Made by a program: the position numbers and the translations under genes. 36,958 bases of DNA from an uncultured Lachnospiraceae bacterium (GTDB lineage: Bacteria; Bacillota; Clostridia; Lachnospirales; Lachnospiraceae): assembly GCA_910578885.1 (NCBI GenBank), contig CAJTSH010000031.1, forward strand, positions 1-36,958. Direction: 5' to 3'. Of this stretch, positions 1 to 7,773 are shown one piece after another; position 1 is the first letter of the stretch, and each line of letters starts with the position of its first letter. The notes below the pieces were generated by a model. The model did not search any database. It saw only the letters and a program-made list of their open reading frames with translations, and was not told the DNA's origin.

Positions 1-249
1 TTCTTTTTCCTGCTCCTTAACCTGCCTGCGCAGGAGAGCCAGTTCCTCCGCCAGATTCATAGCCGTTTGTGGCGTGTGTGAGCCGGAACCAATGTCCAGC
101 CGTCCCTCCCTTGCGGCTTTCGTCCATGCATACATGGTGTTTTCAGGGATGCCTAATTCAGCAGCCGCTTTTGCCCCGCCAATTTCCTTTGCCAGCTTTA
201 CGGCCTGAATTTTATACTCCATATCGTATTTCCGTTGTTTTTTTGCCAT
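1..249 (-). CDS. IS3-family transposase OrfA, N-terminal part (cut by window edge)
   Basis: The minus-strand frame starts at ATG 249-247 behind a GGAGG site and runs off the window after 83 codons without a stop. The product begins MAKKQRKYDMEYK and continues with a helix-turn-helix of the HTH_Tnp_1 type (AAAELGIPENTMYAWTK, about residues 28-44). After this comes a charged segment ending LRRQVKEQEKE, which looks like the start of the leucine-zipper region of IS3-family OrfA. In this family OrfA binds the inverted repeats, and the OrfAB frameshift product carries the DDE catalytic domain. OrfB and the far end of the IS lie outside the window, so I cannot say whether the element is intact. Confidence 0.85.
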   Translation of the reverse strand, partial: MAKKQRKYDMEYKIQAVKLAKEIGGAKAAAELGIPENTMYAWTKAAREGRLDIGSGSHTPQTAMNLAEELALLRRQVKEQEKE

Positions 250-322
250 GGTAGTTGCCTCCTTATTTCTCTTTGATTATACATCAAATCCTTGAGTAAA
301 AGGTGTCAACTAAAATGATACA
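1..322 (-). mobile_element. End of an IS3-family insertion sequence next to the CRISPR array
   Basis: The OrfA gene reads away from the array. Upstream of it, on the minus strand, lies TGTATCATTTTAGTTGACAC, an IS3-like terminus that starts with TG. I place the outer end at about 322, leaving 13 bp (323-335) before the first perfect CRISPR repeat. The boundary is an inference from the terminal TG and from a similar sequence at the right edge of the window (36912-36958). The target-site duplication cannot be checked because the other end is missing. Confidence 0.6.
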
Positions 323-335
323 ACATCACTTGCGC

Positions 336-1163
336 GTTTGAGTACCATACATTTTTACATCATTCTCAAACGAGTGTTTTCTTGACTTTTGGGATAAGTT
401 AGTTTGAGTACCATACATTTTTACATCATTCTCAAACTGAAATCATACACGATACCAGACACTACGGGTTTGAGTACCATACATTTTTACATCATTCTCA
501 AACTATAACAAAGACTATGCCACTCTGTTCAAGGTTTGAGTACCATACATTTTTACATCATTCTCAAACTTCCCAATATGTATAATGCCTAAATTATAAG
601 TTTGAGTACCATACATTTTTACATCATTCTCAAACTTTGTGTCTCCATTGTCTTTTTCCGTGCCCGTTTGAGTACCATACATTTTTACATCATTCTCAAA
701 CCACGTCTCTACCGGGGTTAGAAGGTCAGCCGTTTGAGTACCATACATTTTTACATCATTCTCAAACCATTGTTCTGCATCAACGCAAAACTCGTAGGTT
801 TGAGTACCATACATTTTTACATCATTCTCAAACTGCTGTCCTTATTCTGCCCCGCCGCCCTCCGTTTGAGTACCATACATTTTTACATCATTCTCAAACC
901 ACAGGCGAAGGTGGAGACGACAACATGTTGTTTGAGTACCATACATTTTTACATCATTCTCAAACTCCTGTGCTTCTTTCTGCCACAAACTGTCCGTTTG
1001 AGTACCATACATTTTTACATCATTCTCAAACCATTATTCTGCATTAGCGCAAAACTCGTAGGTTTGAGTACCATACATTTTTACATCATTCTCAAACTGT
1101 TATTCTGGTACTGCCTGCGGATGATTTGTTTGAGTACCATACATTTTTACATCATTCTCAAAC
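336..1163 (-). CRISPR. Type II-A CRISPR array: 13 repeats, 12 spacers
   Basis: Thirteen 36-bp repeats occur at a strict 66-bp period, starting at 336, 402, 468, 534, 600, 666, 732, 798, 864, 930, 996, 1062 and 1128. Every spacer is 30 bp. In the crRNA orientation (minus strand) the repeat begins GTTTGAGAATGATG and ends GGTACTCAAAC; the ends GTTTGAG/CTCAAAC form an inverted repeat. No repeat copy read shows a change, including the distal one at 336, so no degenerate terminal repeat marks the old end. The leader-proximal end is 1163, beside csn2; the oldest end faces the IS. Spacers 768-797 and 1032-1061 are near-identical. ORFs that read through the repeats on either strand are by-products of the period of 66, a multiple of 3, and are not genes. 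Confidence 0.99.
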
Positions 1164-1219
1164 CTCAAATTCAAAAATGAAATGCCATCATCTGCATAAA
1201 AACTGATACCCAAACCTGA
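1164..1219 (-). promoter_or_regulatory. CRISPR leader (short, type II-A)
   Basis: Only 56 bp separate the csn2 stop from the first repeat. Read on the minus strand the leader ends AATTTGAG directly against the repeat start GTTTGAG. A leader end of the ATTTGAG type is the known anchor for Cas1-Cas2 spacer integration in several type II-A systems, such as S. thermophilus CRISPR1. I see no clear separate promoter here, so the array is probably co-transcribed with the cas operon or uses a promoter inside the end of csn2. Confidence 0.7.
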
Positions 1220-1894
1220 TTATTCATAAATTTCACAATTATCTTTATCTATTATATACCTTGCAATCCCATTTGAAAAGCCATCTTGCGTTTTTTCAAT
1301 AAAAAGCAGGGCCAGTTCATTGTATACTGCCATCTCAACCAACTGTCCCATTTGAACCCCATCCAGATAACTTCTGATGTTTACAAAAATACAAATACGT
1401 TTTCCCATTAATTCCGCAAGAATCTTTGTGTACTGTACTATGTTCTCAAAAAAATCATCCGAATAGTTTTCCAATTTCACTCCCAGAGCTTTAAATACTG
1501 CTATCATATCAATTTTCATATCCGACTCCAGCATGTATGGACATCTTTGTTCTAATTGATAAAAATAGCTCTGCAAATCTGCCGTCACTTTCTGAGTCAA
1601 TAAATACATTTCATCTTCCACAGATTGCTCTGCCAGCTCATGATAAAGCTTATTCAGTATTTTCTTATCATTGATGTCAACTGCCAAAGGGTTTACTATG
1701 AGCTCCGCACACTTTGACAACGGGTATTCCTTATCACCTTCTGATAAAACAAAATCTCCCTCTTCTCCCTCTGTCTGCCGTAACAATTCCTGAACATACT
1801 TTGCAAAAAGCCCCGGCGATTCTATCACCAGTTCACAAGCATTTCCTTGCCCAAATTGCATCTGAAACCCAAAATCAGGATGAACCAGTTTCAT
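1220..1894 (-). CDS. csn2: Csn2, type II-A adaptation protein
   Basis: The product is 224 aa, the usual length of the short Csn2 class. Csn2 forms a tetrameric ring that slides on free double-stranded DNA ends and takes part in spacer acquisition together with Cas9, Cas1 and Cas2. The assignment rests on position (last cas gene before the array), length, and the Csn2-like start MKLVHPDFGFQMQF and C-terminal region KRICIFVNIRSYL. The start ATG overlaps the cas2 stop by 4 bp (ATGA type), so translation is probably coupled. The gene ends 56 bp before the array. Confidence 0.9.
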   Translation of the reverse strand: MKLVHPDFGFQMQFGQGNACELVIESPGLFAKYVQELLRQTEGEEGDFVLSEGDKEYPLSKCAELIVNPLAVDINDKKILNKLYHELAEQSVEDEMYLLTQKVTADLQSYFYQLEQRCPYMLESDMKIDMIAVFKALGVKLENYSDDFFENIVQYTKILAELMGKRICIFVNIRSYLDGVQMGQLVEMAVYNELALLFIEKTQDGFSNGIARYIIDKDNCEIYE

Positions 1895-2211
1895 AGAATC
1901 ACCAGCCTCTCGTCACTGTCGAGCACTTCGCTCCTCACTTCGCCAATAATGAAATCCATTTTGGCATATTGTTTTTCCGTAACCGTCAACAACTGTACCA
2001 AGCCCTCTTTCGGACTATTCTTATGCACGTTATCAACAATTCCCCGTACTACTGTTCCGTTCAATGCCAGCTTACAATATACAGATTCCTGCATCATCAT
2101 GAATCCGCTTCTCAGAAGAAATTTGCGGAATTTTGTATATTCCTTTCTCTGCTGATAAGTAAGCACCGGCAAATCAAAAAATACGATCACTCTCATAAAT
2201 CTATAACTCAA
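1891..2211 (-). CDS. cas2: Cas2, type II-A
   Basis: A 106-aa Cas2 with a ferredoxin-like fold. It provides the central dimer of the Cas1-Cas2 integrase, and the conserved Asp lies in VFFDLP near residue 13. The frame opens with TTG at 2211. I prefer this over the internal ATG at 2196 because the resulting MSYRFMRVI closely matches the N-terminus I recall for S. pyogenes Cas2 (MSYRYMRMI). The segment KFRKFLLRSGFMMMQESVY and the end SDERLVIL are typical of the II-A subfamily. The start lies inside the end of cas1 (11-bp overlap), and the stop overlaps csn2. Confidence 0.93.
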   Translation of the reverse strand: MSYRFMRVIVFFDLPVLTYQQRKEYTKFRKFLLRSGFMMMQESVYCKLALNGTVVRGIVDNVHKNSPKEGLVQLLTVTEKQYAKMDFIIGEVRSEVLDSDERLVIL

Positions 2212-3073
2212 CTTTATAAAATCGAATCAACGAACTATCATTTTCATTCAATGCGTCAAAAATACTCTTACAGTATATCTTAATTGCGTTATTCACATAT
2301 TGTACCTTCCCGTCTATCCTCACTTCATGATTTAACATATTTACAAGCTGCATTTTTTCCTCATGCTCAAACTGCTGCAGCTTCATATGAACCACTTTCC
2401 AGTCAATCAGGATACGGAAAGGCTCCATCAAATCCGACGCCAGATTGAATTGGTTGAACATGTTATCGTGAAATAAGCCGAGCTGAGTAATGTACCCATT
2501 CGCCGTAACCTCTCTTGTAAATGCAGATAATATAATAGAATACCCGTAATTTAAGGCTGCATTTACCAAAGAGTCTGCCGTTCTGGTAAAACTCACGCCA
2601 AATAATGCGTTAAAATATACCTTCGCAGCATGTCCCTCACGATTCGTCTCATCATTCCATTGGATTTCCCCAAGGTATGAATCTAATAGTTCCGATTCCT
2701 CCTTCCCCAGATTTTCCAACAACTCTTTTTGCTTCCGTATTTTGTCCGTTACAATTTCTGTCCAGACAGCCTCCTTCATGCCGGAGCTCCACTGTATCTG
2801 CTTACGAATCTTATTGCTCGTATCATGGCTTCCGTAATACCCCACCAGCTCCGAAGAAGGATTGCGCTTTTCATCACAGAAAATCACTTTGATTTTCTTC
2901 TTCGTCAATTCCGAAAGCAGGCTCGCCGTCAGGGAAACCGCTGTGGATTCCACCAGTACCGTTGAAATTTCACTCAGATGAATTTTTGTTATCTCCTCAT
3001 TACGAACAACCATATATCCTAACTGATAATCCAGCTTCGCGCGTCTGGAGATAACAATTGTCCGCCAGCTCAT
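2201..3073 (-). CDS. cas1: Cas1 integrase, type II-A
   Basis: A 290-aa Cas1, the metal-dependent integrase that inserts new spacers at the leader-repeat junction. The expected catalytic residues are visible: E146 in NREGHAAK, H202 in LGLFHDN, and E217 in ASDLMEPFR. They are close to the positions in S. pyogenes Cas1 (149, 205, 220). The N-terminal beta domain (residues 1 to about 80) and the C-terminal helical domain are both present, so the protein looks intact. The start ATG overlaps the cas9 stop by 4 bp and the end overlaps cas2, which indicates a single transcript. Confidence 0.97.
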   Translation of the reverse strand: MSWRTIVISRRAKLDYQLGYMVVRNEEITKIHLSEISTVLVESTAVSLTASLLSELTKKKIKVIFCDEKRNPSSELVGYYGSHDTSNKIRKQIQWSSGMKEAVWTEIVTDKIRKQKELLENLGKEESELLDSYLGEIQWNDETNREGHAAKVYFNALFGVSFTRTADSLVNAALNYGYSIILSAFTREVTANGYITQLGLFHDNMFNQFNLASDLMEPFRILIDWKVVHMKLQQFEHEEKMQLVNMLNHEVRIDGKVQYVNNAIKIYCKSIFDALNENDSSLIRFYKVEL

Positions 3074-6000
3074 AGCTTCTTCAAGTCAATCTCCTGCTCA
3101 TAGATGCCTGTTGGAGATTGATTGATTATGGATATCTGGTTATATTTTGTAATATTACTATTTATCTGTATCTTACCTGCATTAGCAGGTCCACCAATTA
3201 ATTTCAAATCTGCCGCCCCGCTCTGGCACTGGAACATGTGTAAAATTTCTGATAGTAAGACACATTGATTTTCTATTGTCAATTCCAAAAAACCGTTCCT
3301 TTTTTCCGACAGAGTTTTTTCCTGTGCACTCAGTCTTACATGATATATGGTATGTTGTATTTTGTTCAAAAACGTATCATACAAATTTTGCAAATCATCT
3401 GGCAACAGCTTGTCCTGTTCTACGATTCTTAAATTCTTGTTATCTTTCTTTCGCTGTACAAATTTCAACAATTTTTTCAAAGTTACGGTATCCTTCTTAG
3501 ATAAAATCAGCTGATTTGCACCTTTAAAAAGCAATTTTTTTCCTGTCCTTCCAGACAGCCACATATAAAACCCATCTACCTTAAAAAGCGAATCAATTTT
3601 TATCTCCCTCAACAGAATTTTCGGATTTTTCAGTCCCTGCTGCTTTTCCAGATACCGTATCGCTTCTGCCTCTTCCTGTTCAATCTTTTTTTTCATGTAC
3701 AGCGGAACAAATTCGATTGTCCTGATTTTATTTCCTTTTTTATCCTCAGATTCAACCAGCATAAAATACGTGCCTGCCGCTTTGTTATAGCCGCCATACT
3801 TTTCAATATTTCTTAATCTCTCATCACTTCCCTTCACCGGAACCTGACCTTTCCCCTTTTTCATTAACTGCTGGTCAAACAGACCGCCCGATACCCGATA
3901 AGACCGTCTGGTCACTAAGATATTATTTTTATCCATCATACCTTTTACCGTGCGGATTGTTCCTGCTTCTCCCGCCTTCCAAGCCACTGCTCCATTCCGT
4001 ACCACGTCTTTATCGGAGGTAAACATCTTTTTCAGGTTATAGCTCCTTCCCGGATTCTCCTTTATGAACCATGACGCATTCTTCGTAAATTTTGTATAAT
4101 ACACATTTCCCACCACAATATTCAAATAGGCGTCCTTCGCATGGTGCAGATCATTCATCTCCCGAACCTTAATCAAGTCAAAATCCTGCCTAAACTGCGA
4201 CGCAATCTTTGCCTTTACATACACAATCTCCGTATCCCGCAACACCTGTTTTAAGACAGAGGCCACTGCCTTTGTCCCTTGCCGCGTCTCCACAAGCTGC
4301 CGTTCGATAAATCCGGCAAGTTCCGACGGCTCAAATTCCGTTCCCCGCGTCAGCCGATTATATTTCTCCTTTGAAATAAATCCCCCGCCCAGAAGCGATT
4401 TCCAGAAAGGCTTCATTTTTTCTCTGATTTCGCTGCGGATTGGGTATATATCTGTCTTGTCCGCATTATAGGTCTTTTTTACAAGCACCCGGTTATCCAA
4501 ACTGTCATCCATGACCTTTGACTGCGGGTAAATATGGTCAATGTCATATTTACGGTTATCCCATAAATCCTCCAATTGAATCGCCTCGCCGGAATACATA
4601 CAGCGCCCTTTTTGTGTGTAATAAAGATACAGCTTATCTCCGCGCAGAGCCTGCTCCTCGGTATGATTTAACACTTCAACCCATTCCCGCTCCTCATCCT
4701 TGCATTTTTTATAGAGCTCTATCAGCCTCTTCTTACGTGATTCCGTGCGCTTACTCTGGGCATTCTCGCGCGCCATCTCAATAAATACTCTTTTGGGCGG
4801 CTCTCCCATTACCTCACACAATTCCTTCACGACCTGAAGTGTCTGCCAGATCTGGCGTTTTACCGCCGGAGACACATACAACTCTTCCACCATTTGATAA
4901 GAAATATCCTTCGGCTCATCTTTTTGATTTTCCATCTCGACTGCCGCCGCAAATTCATATTTTTCACTCAAAATCTGCATGAGGTTATCGTTCGTTTCCC
5001 AAAGCGCCCGGATAATGCTCCAGACTTCTCCGGTCTCCGGCGCCGGGGCGGTAATCTTTTCCAAAAAAGCCTGCGACAGACGCCCCCAACCTTTATAGGA
5101 CAGGGAACAGAGACTTTTTCTCTGCTTTTGGGACAATTGCGGGTACAAGGACTGTAATCTGCGGTCCAATAATTTCTTGTCTTCGCCAAATAACGTAATA
5201 TTTAAAATCAGGTTTTCCTTTTCTTCCGAACTCAGGCTGCAATCTGTCAGCTTTTCCTTAAAATCATGATATGCGGTCAAAGTGCCTTTAAAATCCCCGT
5301 CGATACCGGTAATATCAACCGCCTTATCTTTCATTCCTTCCCGGACGAGATAATCCCTCAATTTCTTTTGCGTCACTTTCCGATAACGCTGAAATAAATC
5401 GCGGTATAGCTGTTGTTTCAATTCTACCGAAATGGGTTCCCCGTCTAACCGCAGATTATTCAATTCATTTAACACCATGAATTTGCTGTATAGCAGAGAA
5501 TACTTCGGAAGTACATCCTCCTTCACCAGATAGGTGCATTTATTTGTCATACGCCGGATAAACTTTTCGGCGCACGCCTCCTCATCAATGACGTCTTTAA
5601 AATTCCACGGATAAATTTTCTCATTGCTCCTTCGTTCTGCCCAATTTGTCCGGTTCCCTTTCACACAGATTCCGTTTAGCGGTCCCACATAATAAGGAAT
5701 GCGGAATGTAAAGATCTGACGGATTTTCTCTGCATTTTCTTTTAGCAGAGGTATTCTATCCTGCAGGTTCTCCAAAATTCTATTCAGCTCATAGAGATGA
5801 ACCTGATGCGGCAGAACCCCGTTCTCTTTTGTCACCTGTTTTGGCAAAAATGTTTCTTTTTCAAGTTCCTCCCTCAAATATTCTGCATCCCTTGTATCGC
5901 CCGACGCTCCAAGAACCTTCTTTTTCAGATAACCATAGAATTCTTCTTTGCCGCACTGTTTTCCGTCAATTTCCTGCTTTCTCCCGTTCACCTTCGTCAT

Positions 6001-7089
6001 TCCAATGTATGCACAGTAGTTGGGAGTTTTTTCATCTGTTTTTACAAAAAGTTCTTTATAAACATCTGCACCCAAATGATTACGCACTAATTTTTTCAGA
6101 TAAGCCAAATCCTGTTTATGCTTTTCGTATGATGCAGTCTTTGCCTCGGATATGGAAGCGTAATCTCCTAAAATATCCACTAAAACCGCCCAGTCATATA
6201 CTGCTTTCGCCTGTTCAATCACCACAAACCGCTCATTCAGCGCCGACGCTACGGAACCGGCATACTCCTCATAGGAATTATCTGAAAAAGAAATTTTCGG
6301 GCGTTCGCTCTGATCCAAATCTGCATCCCCAAATATGTCGCTTAACTTGACCGTGCTGCCCGCAAGCAGACCTAAAATGGCTTTTTCACACGCCGTCTGC
6401 GCTCCAAGCAGCTTCTCTAAATCTTTTTTCTTTACAGATCTTGTCCTGCGTCCATCCCTGAAAATCTCTTCGATTTCACCAAAATCCTCATCTGAAATTT
6501 CCAACAAAAAATCCAGTCCCTCATCCTTTATAGTCTGCAAAAGCTGGGCAAAAACATGTTCAAATTCTTTGATCTTGTCTATACTCCCCGCAAACAAAAA
6601 ATGTCCCCTGTGCTTCATCATATGATGAAACGCCAAATAGACCAGACGAATATCCGGTATTACGTCTGTATCCATAAGCCATTTTCTCAAATGATAAATA
6701 CTAGGGAACTGTTTATGATAATCTTTATCCGTATAATCAGAATCCACAAAAAGCGCATAAGGAAGCTGCGGGCATTTCCCCGAGGAATCTCGCTTATCCT
6801 CCGGCAGGTATCTGCTCTCTTTCATCCGCAGAAAGAATCCTTCATCTACTTTAGAAATCTCCTGTGCAAAAATCTCCTGTAATAATTCGATTCTCCAATT
6901 TCTTCTCGCCAGACGCCTTCTCGCCGTCCGAAACATGCGCCGCTCTTCTGCGGTCTTGGCACTCTCAAATAAACGAACTCCCCAAAGCGCCTTGCCATGC
7001 GAACGCAATACTTCATAACTCTCATTTGTAACTGCCCAGCCCAGTGAGCCTGTACCTAAGTCCAAGCCAACATAGTAATCCTTCCTCAT
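3070..7089 (-). CDS. cas9: Cas9 RNA-guided endonuclease, type II-A
   Basis: A 1339-aa Cas9. All nuclease residues are in place: RuvC-I D10 (VGLDLGTGSLGWAV), the Arg-rich bridge helix at about 51-67, RuvC-II E771 (VFIEMARE), the HNH motif with H852 (YDIDHIYPQ), and RuvC-III H983 and D986 (HHAKDAYLN). The C-terminal PAM-interacting domain ends SIINQSPTGIYEQEIDL, equivalent to the QSITGLYETRIDL end of SpCas9. The strand preceding it carries K1306 and Q1308 (GKIQINS) roughly where SpCas9 has the two PAM-reading arginines, so the PAM is probably not NGG. A strong GGAGGAG site precedes the ATG by 9 nt. The gene is first in the operon and looks active. Confidence 0.99.
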   Translation of the reverse strand: MRKDYYVGLDLGTGSLGWAVTNESYEVLRSHGKALWGVRLFESAKTAEERRMFRTARRRLARRNWRIELLQEIFAQEISKVDEGFFLRMKESRYLPEDKRDSSGKCPQLPYALFVDSDYTDKDYHKQFPSIYHLRKWLMDTDVIPDIRLVYLAFHHMMKHRGHFLFAGSIDKIKEFEHVFAQLLQTIKDEGLDFLLEISDEDFGEIEEIFRDGRRTRSVKKKDLEKLLGAQTACEKAILGLLAGSTVKLSDIFGDADLDQSERPKISFSDNSYEEYAGSVASALNERFVVIEQAKAVYDWAVLVDILGDYASISEAKTASYEKHKQDLAYLKKLVRNHLGADVYKELFVKTDEKTPNYCAYIGMTKVNGRKQEIDGKQCGKEEFYGYLKKKVLGASGDTRDAEYLREELEKETFLPKQVTKENGVLPHQVHLYELNRILENLQDRIPLLKENAEKIRQIFTFRIPYYVGPLNGICVKGNRTNWAERRSNEKIYPWNFKDVIDEEACAEKFIRRMTNKCTYLVKEDVLPKYSLLYSKFMVLNELNNLRLDGEPISVELKQQLYRDLFQRYRKVTQKKLRDYLVREGMKDKAVDITGIDGDFKGTLTAYHDFKEKLTDCSLSSEEKENLILNITLFGEDKKLLDRRLQSLYPQLSQKQRKSLCSLSYKGWGRLSQAFLEKITAPAPETGEVWSIIRALWETNDNLMQILSEKYEFAAAVEMENQKDEPKDISYQMVEELYVSPAVKRQIWQTLQVVKELCEVMGEPPKRVFIEMARENAQSKRTESRKKRLIELYKKCKDEEREWVEVLNHTEEQALRGDKLYLYYTQKGRCMYSGEAIQLEDLWDNRKYDIDHIYPQSKVMDDSLDNRVLVKKTYNADKTDIYPIRSEIREKMKPFWKSLLGGGFISKEKYNRLTRGTEFEPSELAGFIERQLVETRQGTKAVASVLKQVLRDTEIVYVKAKIASQFRQDFDLIKVREMNDLHHAKDAYLNIVVGNVYYTKFTKNASWFIKENPGRSYNLKKMFTSDKDVVRNGAVAWKAGEAGTIRTVKGMMDKNNILVTRRSYRVSGGLFDQQLMKKGKGQVPVKGSDERLRNIEKYGGYNKAAGTYFMLVESEDKKGNKIRTIEFVPLYMKKKIEQEEAEAIRYLEKQQGLKNPKILLREIKIDSLFKVDGFYMWLSGRTGKKLLFKGANQLILSKKDTVTLKKLLKFVQRKKDNKNLRIVEQDKLLPDDLQNLYDTFLNKIQHTIYHVRLSAQEKTLSEKRNGFLELTIENQCVLLSEILHMFQCQSGAADLKLIGGPANAGKIQINSNITKYNQISIINQSPTGIYEQEIDLKKL

Positions 7090-7126
7090 TGGTAAACTCC
7101 TCCAGTTTTATTTTCTGCTATTACAA

Positions 7127-7132
7127 ATTCTA
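7127..7132 (-). promoter_or_regulatory. Possible extended -10 promoter of the cas operon
   Basis: On the minus strand TGTTAGAAT reads as an extended -10 (TG-N-TAGAAT), 38 bp upstream of the cas9 ATG. No convincing -35 lies at the right distance. This is a weak prediction from sequence only. Confidence 0.35.
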
Positions 7133-7220
7133 ACATATCTTAAGGCAAAACGCACGAAGAATATTTCTCTTGCAGCAATTCAGAATAATCATGCTGTTAC
7201 ATACTCACATCAATCAAAAT

Positions 7221-7298
7221 AACAGTTCAGACAAGTCTGGACTGTTACCAATCAAAACACCTTCGCAGTAACTATTCAGCCTTTGGCTTCATAGTTAC
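7221..7298. repeat. Two adjacent imperfect palindromes upstream of cas9
   Basis: 7221-7246 is a 26-bp near-perfect palindrome (arms AACAGTTCAGAC and GTCTGGACTGTT, one mismatched pair). 7268-7298 is a second one, with arms GTAACTAT/ATAGTTAC and inner AGCC/GGCT around TTT. Neither is complementary to the CRISPR repeat, so they are not a tracrRNA. They could be regulator binding sites for the cas promoter or copies of a dispersed REP/MITE-like repeat; the sequence alone does not decide. Confidence 0.6.
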
Positions 7299-7327
7299 CC
7301 TTCACAGCATTTGATAATTGAACGTGC

Positions 7328-7356
7328 TTTACACCTCCTTATAAATCCGTTATAAT
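7328..7356 (+). promoter_or_regulatory. Sigma-70 type promoter for the small plus-strand unit
   Basis: TTTACA at 7328-7333, a 17-bp spacer and TATAAT at 7351-7356 make a near-consensus promoter pointing right, away from cas9. Transcription should start at about 7363, exactly at the base of the first of three hairpins. Confidence 0.65.
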
Positions 7357-7361
7357 ATATC

Positions 7362-7450
7362 TTATAAGAATCTCGTTTTTGGATTCTCATAAAAGGCGCA
7401 GACTTTGCGCCATCAATCTATTATGTGAAGCCGATTTTGCTTCGCATAAT
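7362..7450 (+). ncRNA. Structured 5' leader (three hairpins) of unknown function
   Basis: Three hairpins follow one another from the predicted start site. They are 7362-7392 (TTATAAGAATC / GATTCTCATAA, one mismatch), 7395-7411 (GGCGCA / TGCGCC) and 7420-7450 (ATTATG, GAAGC / GCTTC, CATAAT). None is followed by a clear U-run, so they are not simple terminators. They may form a regulatory leader or a stable RNA for the 59-aa ORF downstream. I do not recognise a known riboswitch class. Confidence 0.45.
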
Positions 7451-7509
7451 ATGATTATAGAAGTACACACTATCAATAAACACAATCAATCAAAAAGGGC
7501 GGTGAAAGG

Positions 7510-7689
7510 ATGGTACAAGAAATGTCAGACAAAGAATTAATTACCATCACAATTGACAGATATGCAGAATTACAACGCATTAAACAATCAAACGGCAATC
7601 AAGAAAACAAAGAACTTGACTATTCTATCAAATTAGCAGTTGCAAAGTTATCATCTTTGGGTGTAAATGTCGAAGATATTACTCTTTAA
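7510..7689 (+). CDS. 59-aa protein of unknown function between cas9 and tracrRNA
   Basis: ATG 7510 to TAA 7687-7689 encodes 59 aa, beginning MVQEMSDKELITITIDRYAE and ending VNVEDITL. It is acidic and predicted mainly helical, with no cysteines and no membrane segment. The site GGGCGGTGAAAGG lies just upstream, a promoter sits at 7328-7356 and a terminator at 7716-7736, so it looks like a complete monocistronic unit. It runs opposite to cas9 and convergent to the tracrRNA. I recognise no family. Possible roles are a regulator of the CRISPR locus, an anti-CRISPR-like or mobile-element small protein, or an unrelated passenger. Confidence 0.65.
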   Translation: MVQEMSDKELITITIDRYAELQRIKQSNGNQENKELDYSIKLAVAKLSSLGVNVEDITL

Positions 7690-7715
7690 ACATAAACACA
7701 CAACAAACAAAAAGG

Positions 7716-7736
7716 AATCCGGCTTCGCCGGATTTT
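7716..7736 (+). terminator. Intrinsic terminator, probably bidirectional
   Basis: AATCCGGC-TTC-GCCGGATT is a perfect 8-bp stem followed on the plus strand by TTCC. On the minus strand the same stem is followed by CCTTTTTGTTTG. It ends the 59-aa unit and can also back up the tracrRNA terminator coming from the other side. Confidence 0.8.
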
Positions 7737-7744
7737 CCTATTTG

Positions 7745-7773
7745 ATATAAAAAAGCCTGCAAAGCAGGCTTTT
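7745..7773 (-). terminator. tracrRNA terminator
   Basis: On the minus strand AAAAGCCTGC-TTT-GCAGGCTTTT forms a stem of 7 G/C-rich pairs extended by A-U pairs, then TTTATATC. This is a canonical intrinsic terminator that defines the tracrRNA 3' end. Confidence 0.9.

Noticed and set aside
768..1061. Simple duplication of a repeat-spacer unit as the source of the near-identical spacers
   Set aside because: All three differences are synonymous in one frame and the spacers between them are unrelated, which favours independent acquisition from diverged phages; not formally excluded.
515..1180. Open frames of about 100-150 codons running through the CRISPR array on both strands
   Set aside because: The exact 66-bp unit is a multiple of 3, so any stop-free repeat frame stays open. 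The peptides are repeat translations without ribosome-binding sites.
7090..7362. tracrRNA between cas9 and the small plus-strand gene
   Set aside because: The hairpins here have no complementarity to the CRISPR repeat; the real anti-repeat lies at about 7822-7861.
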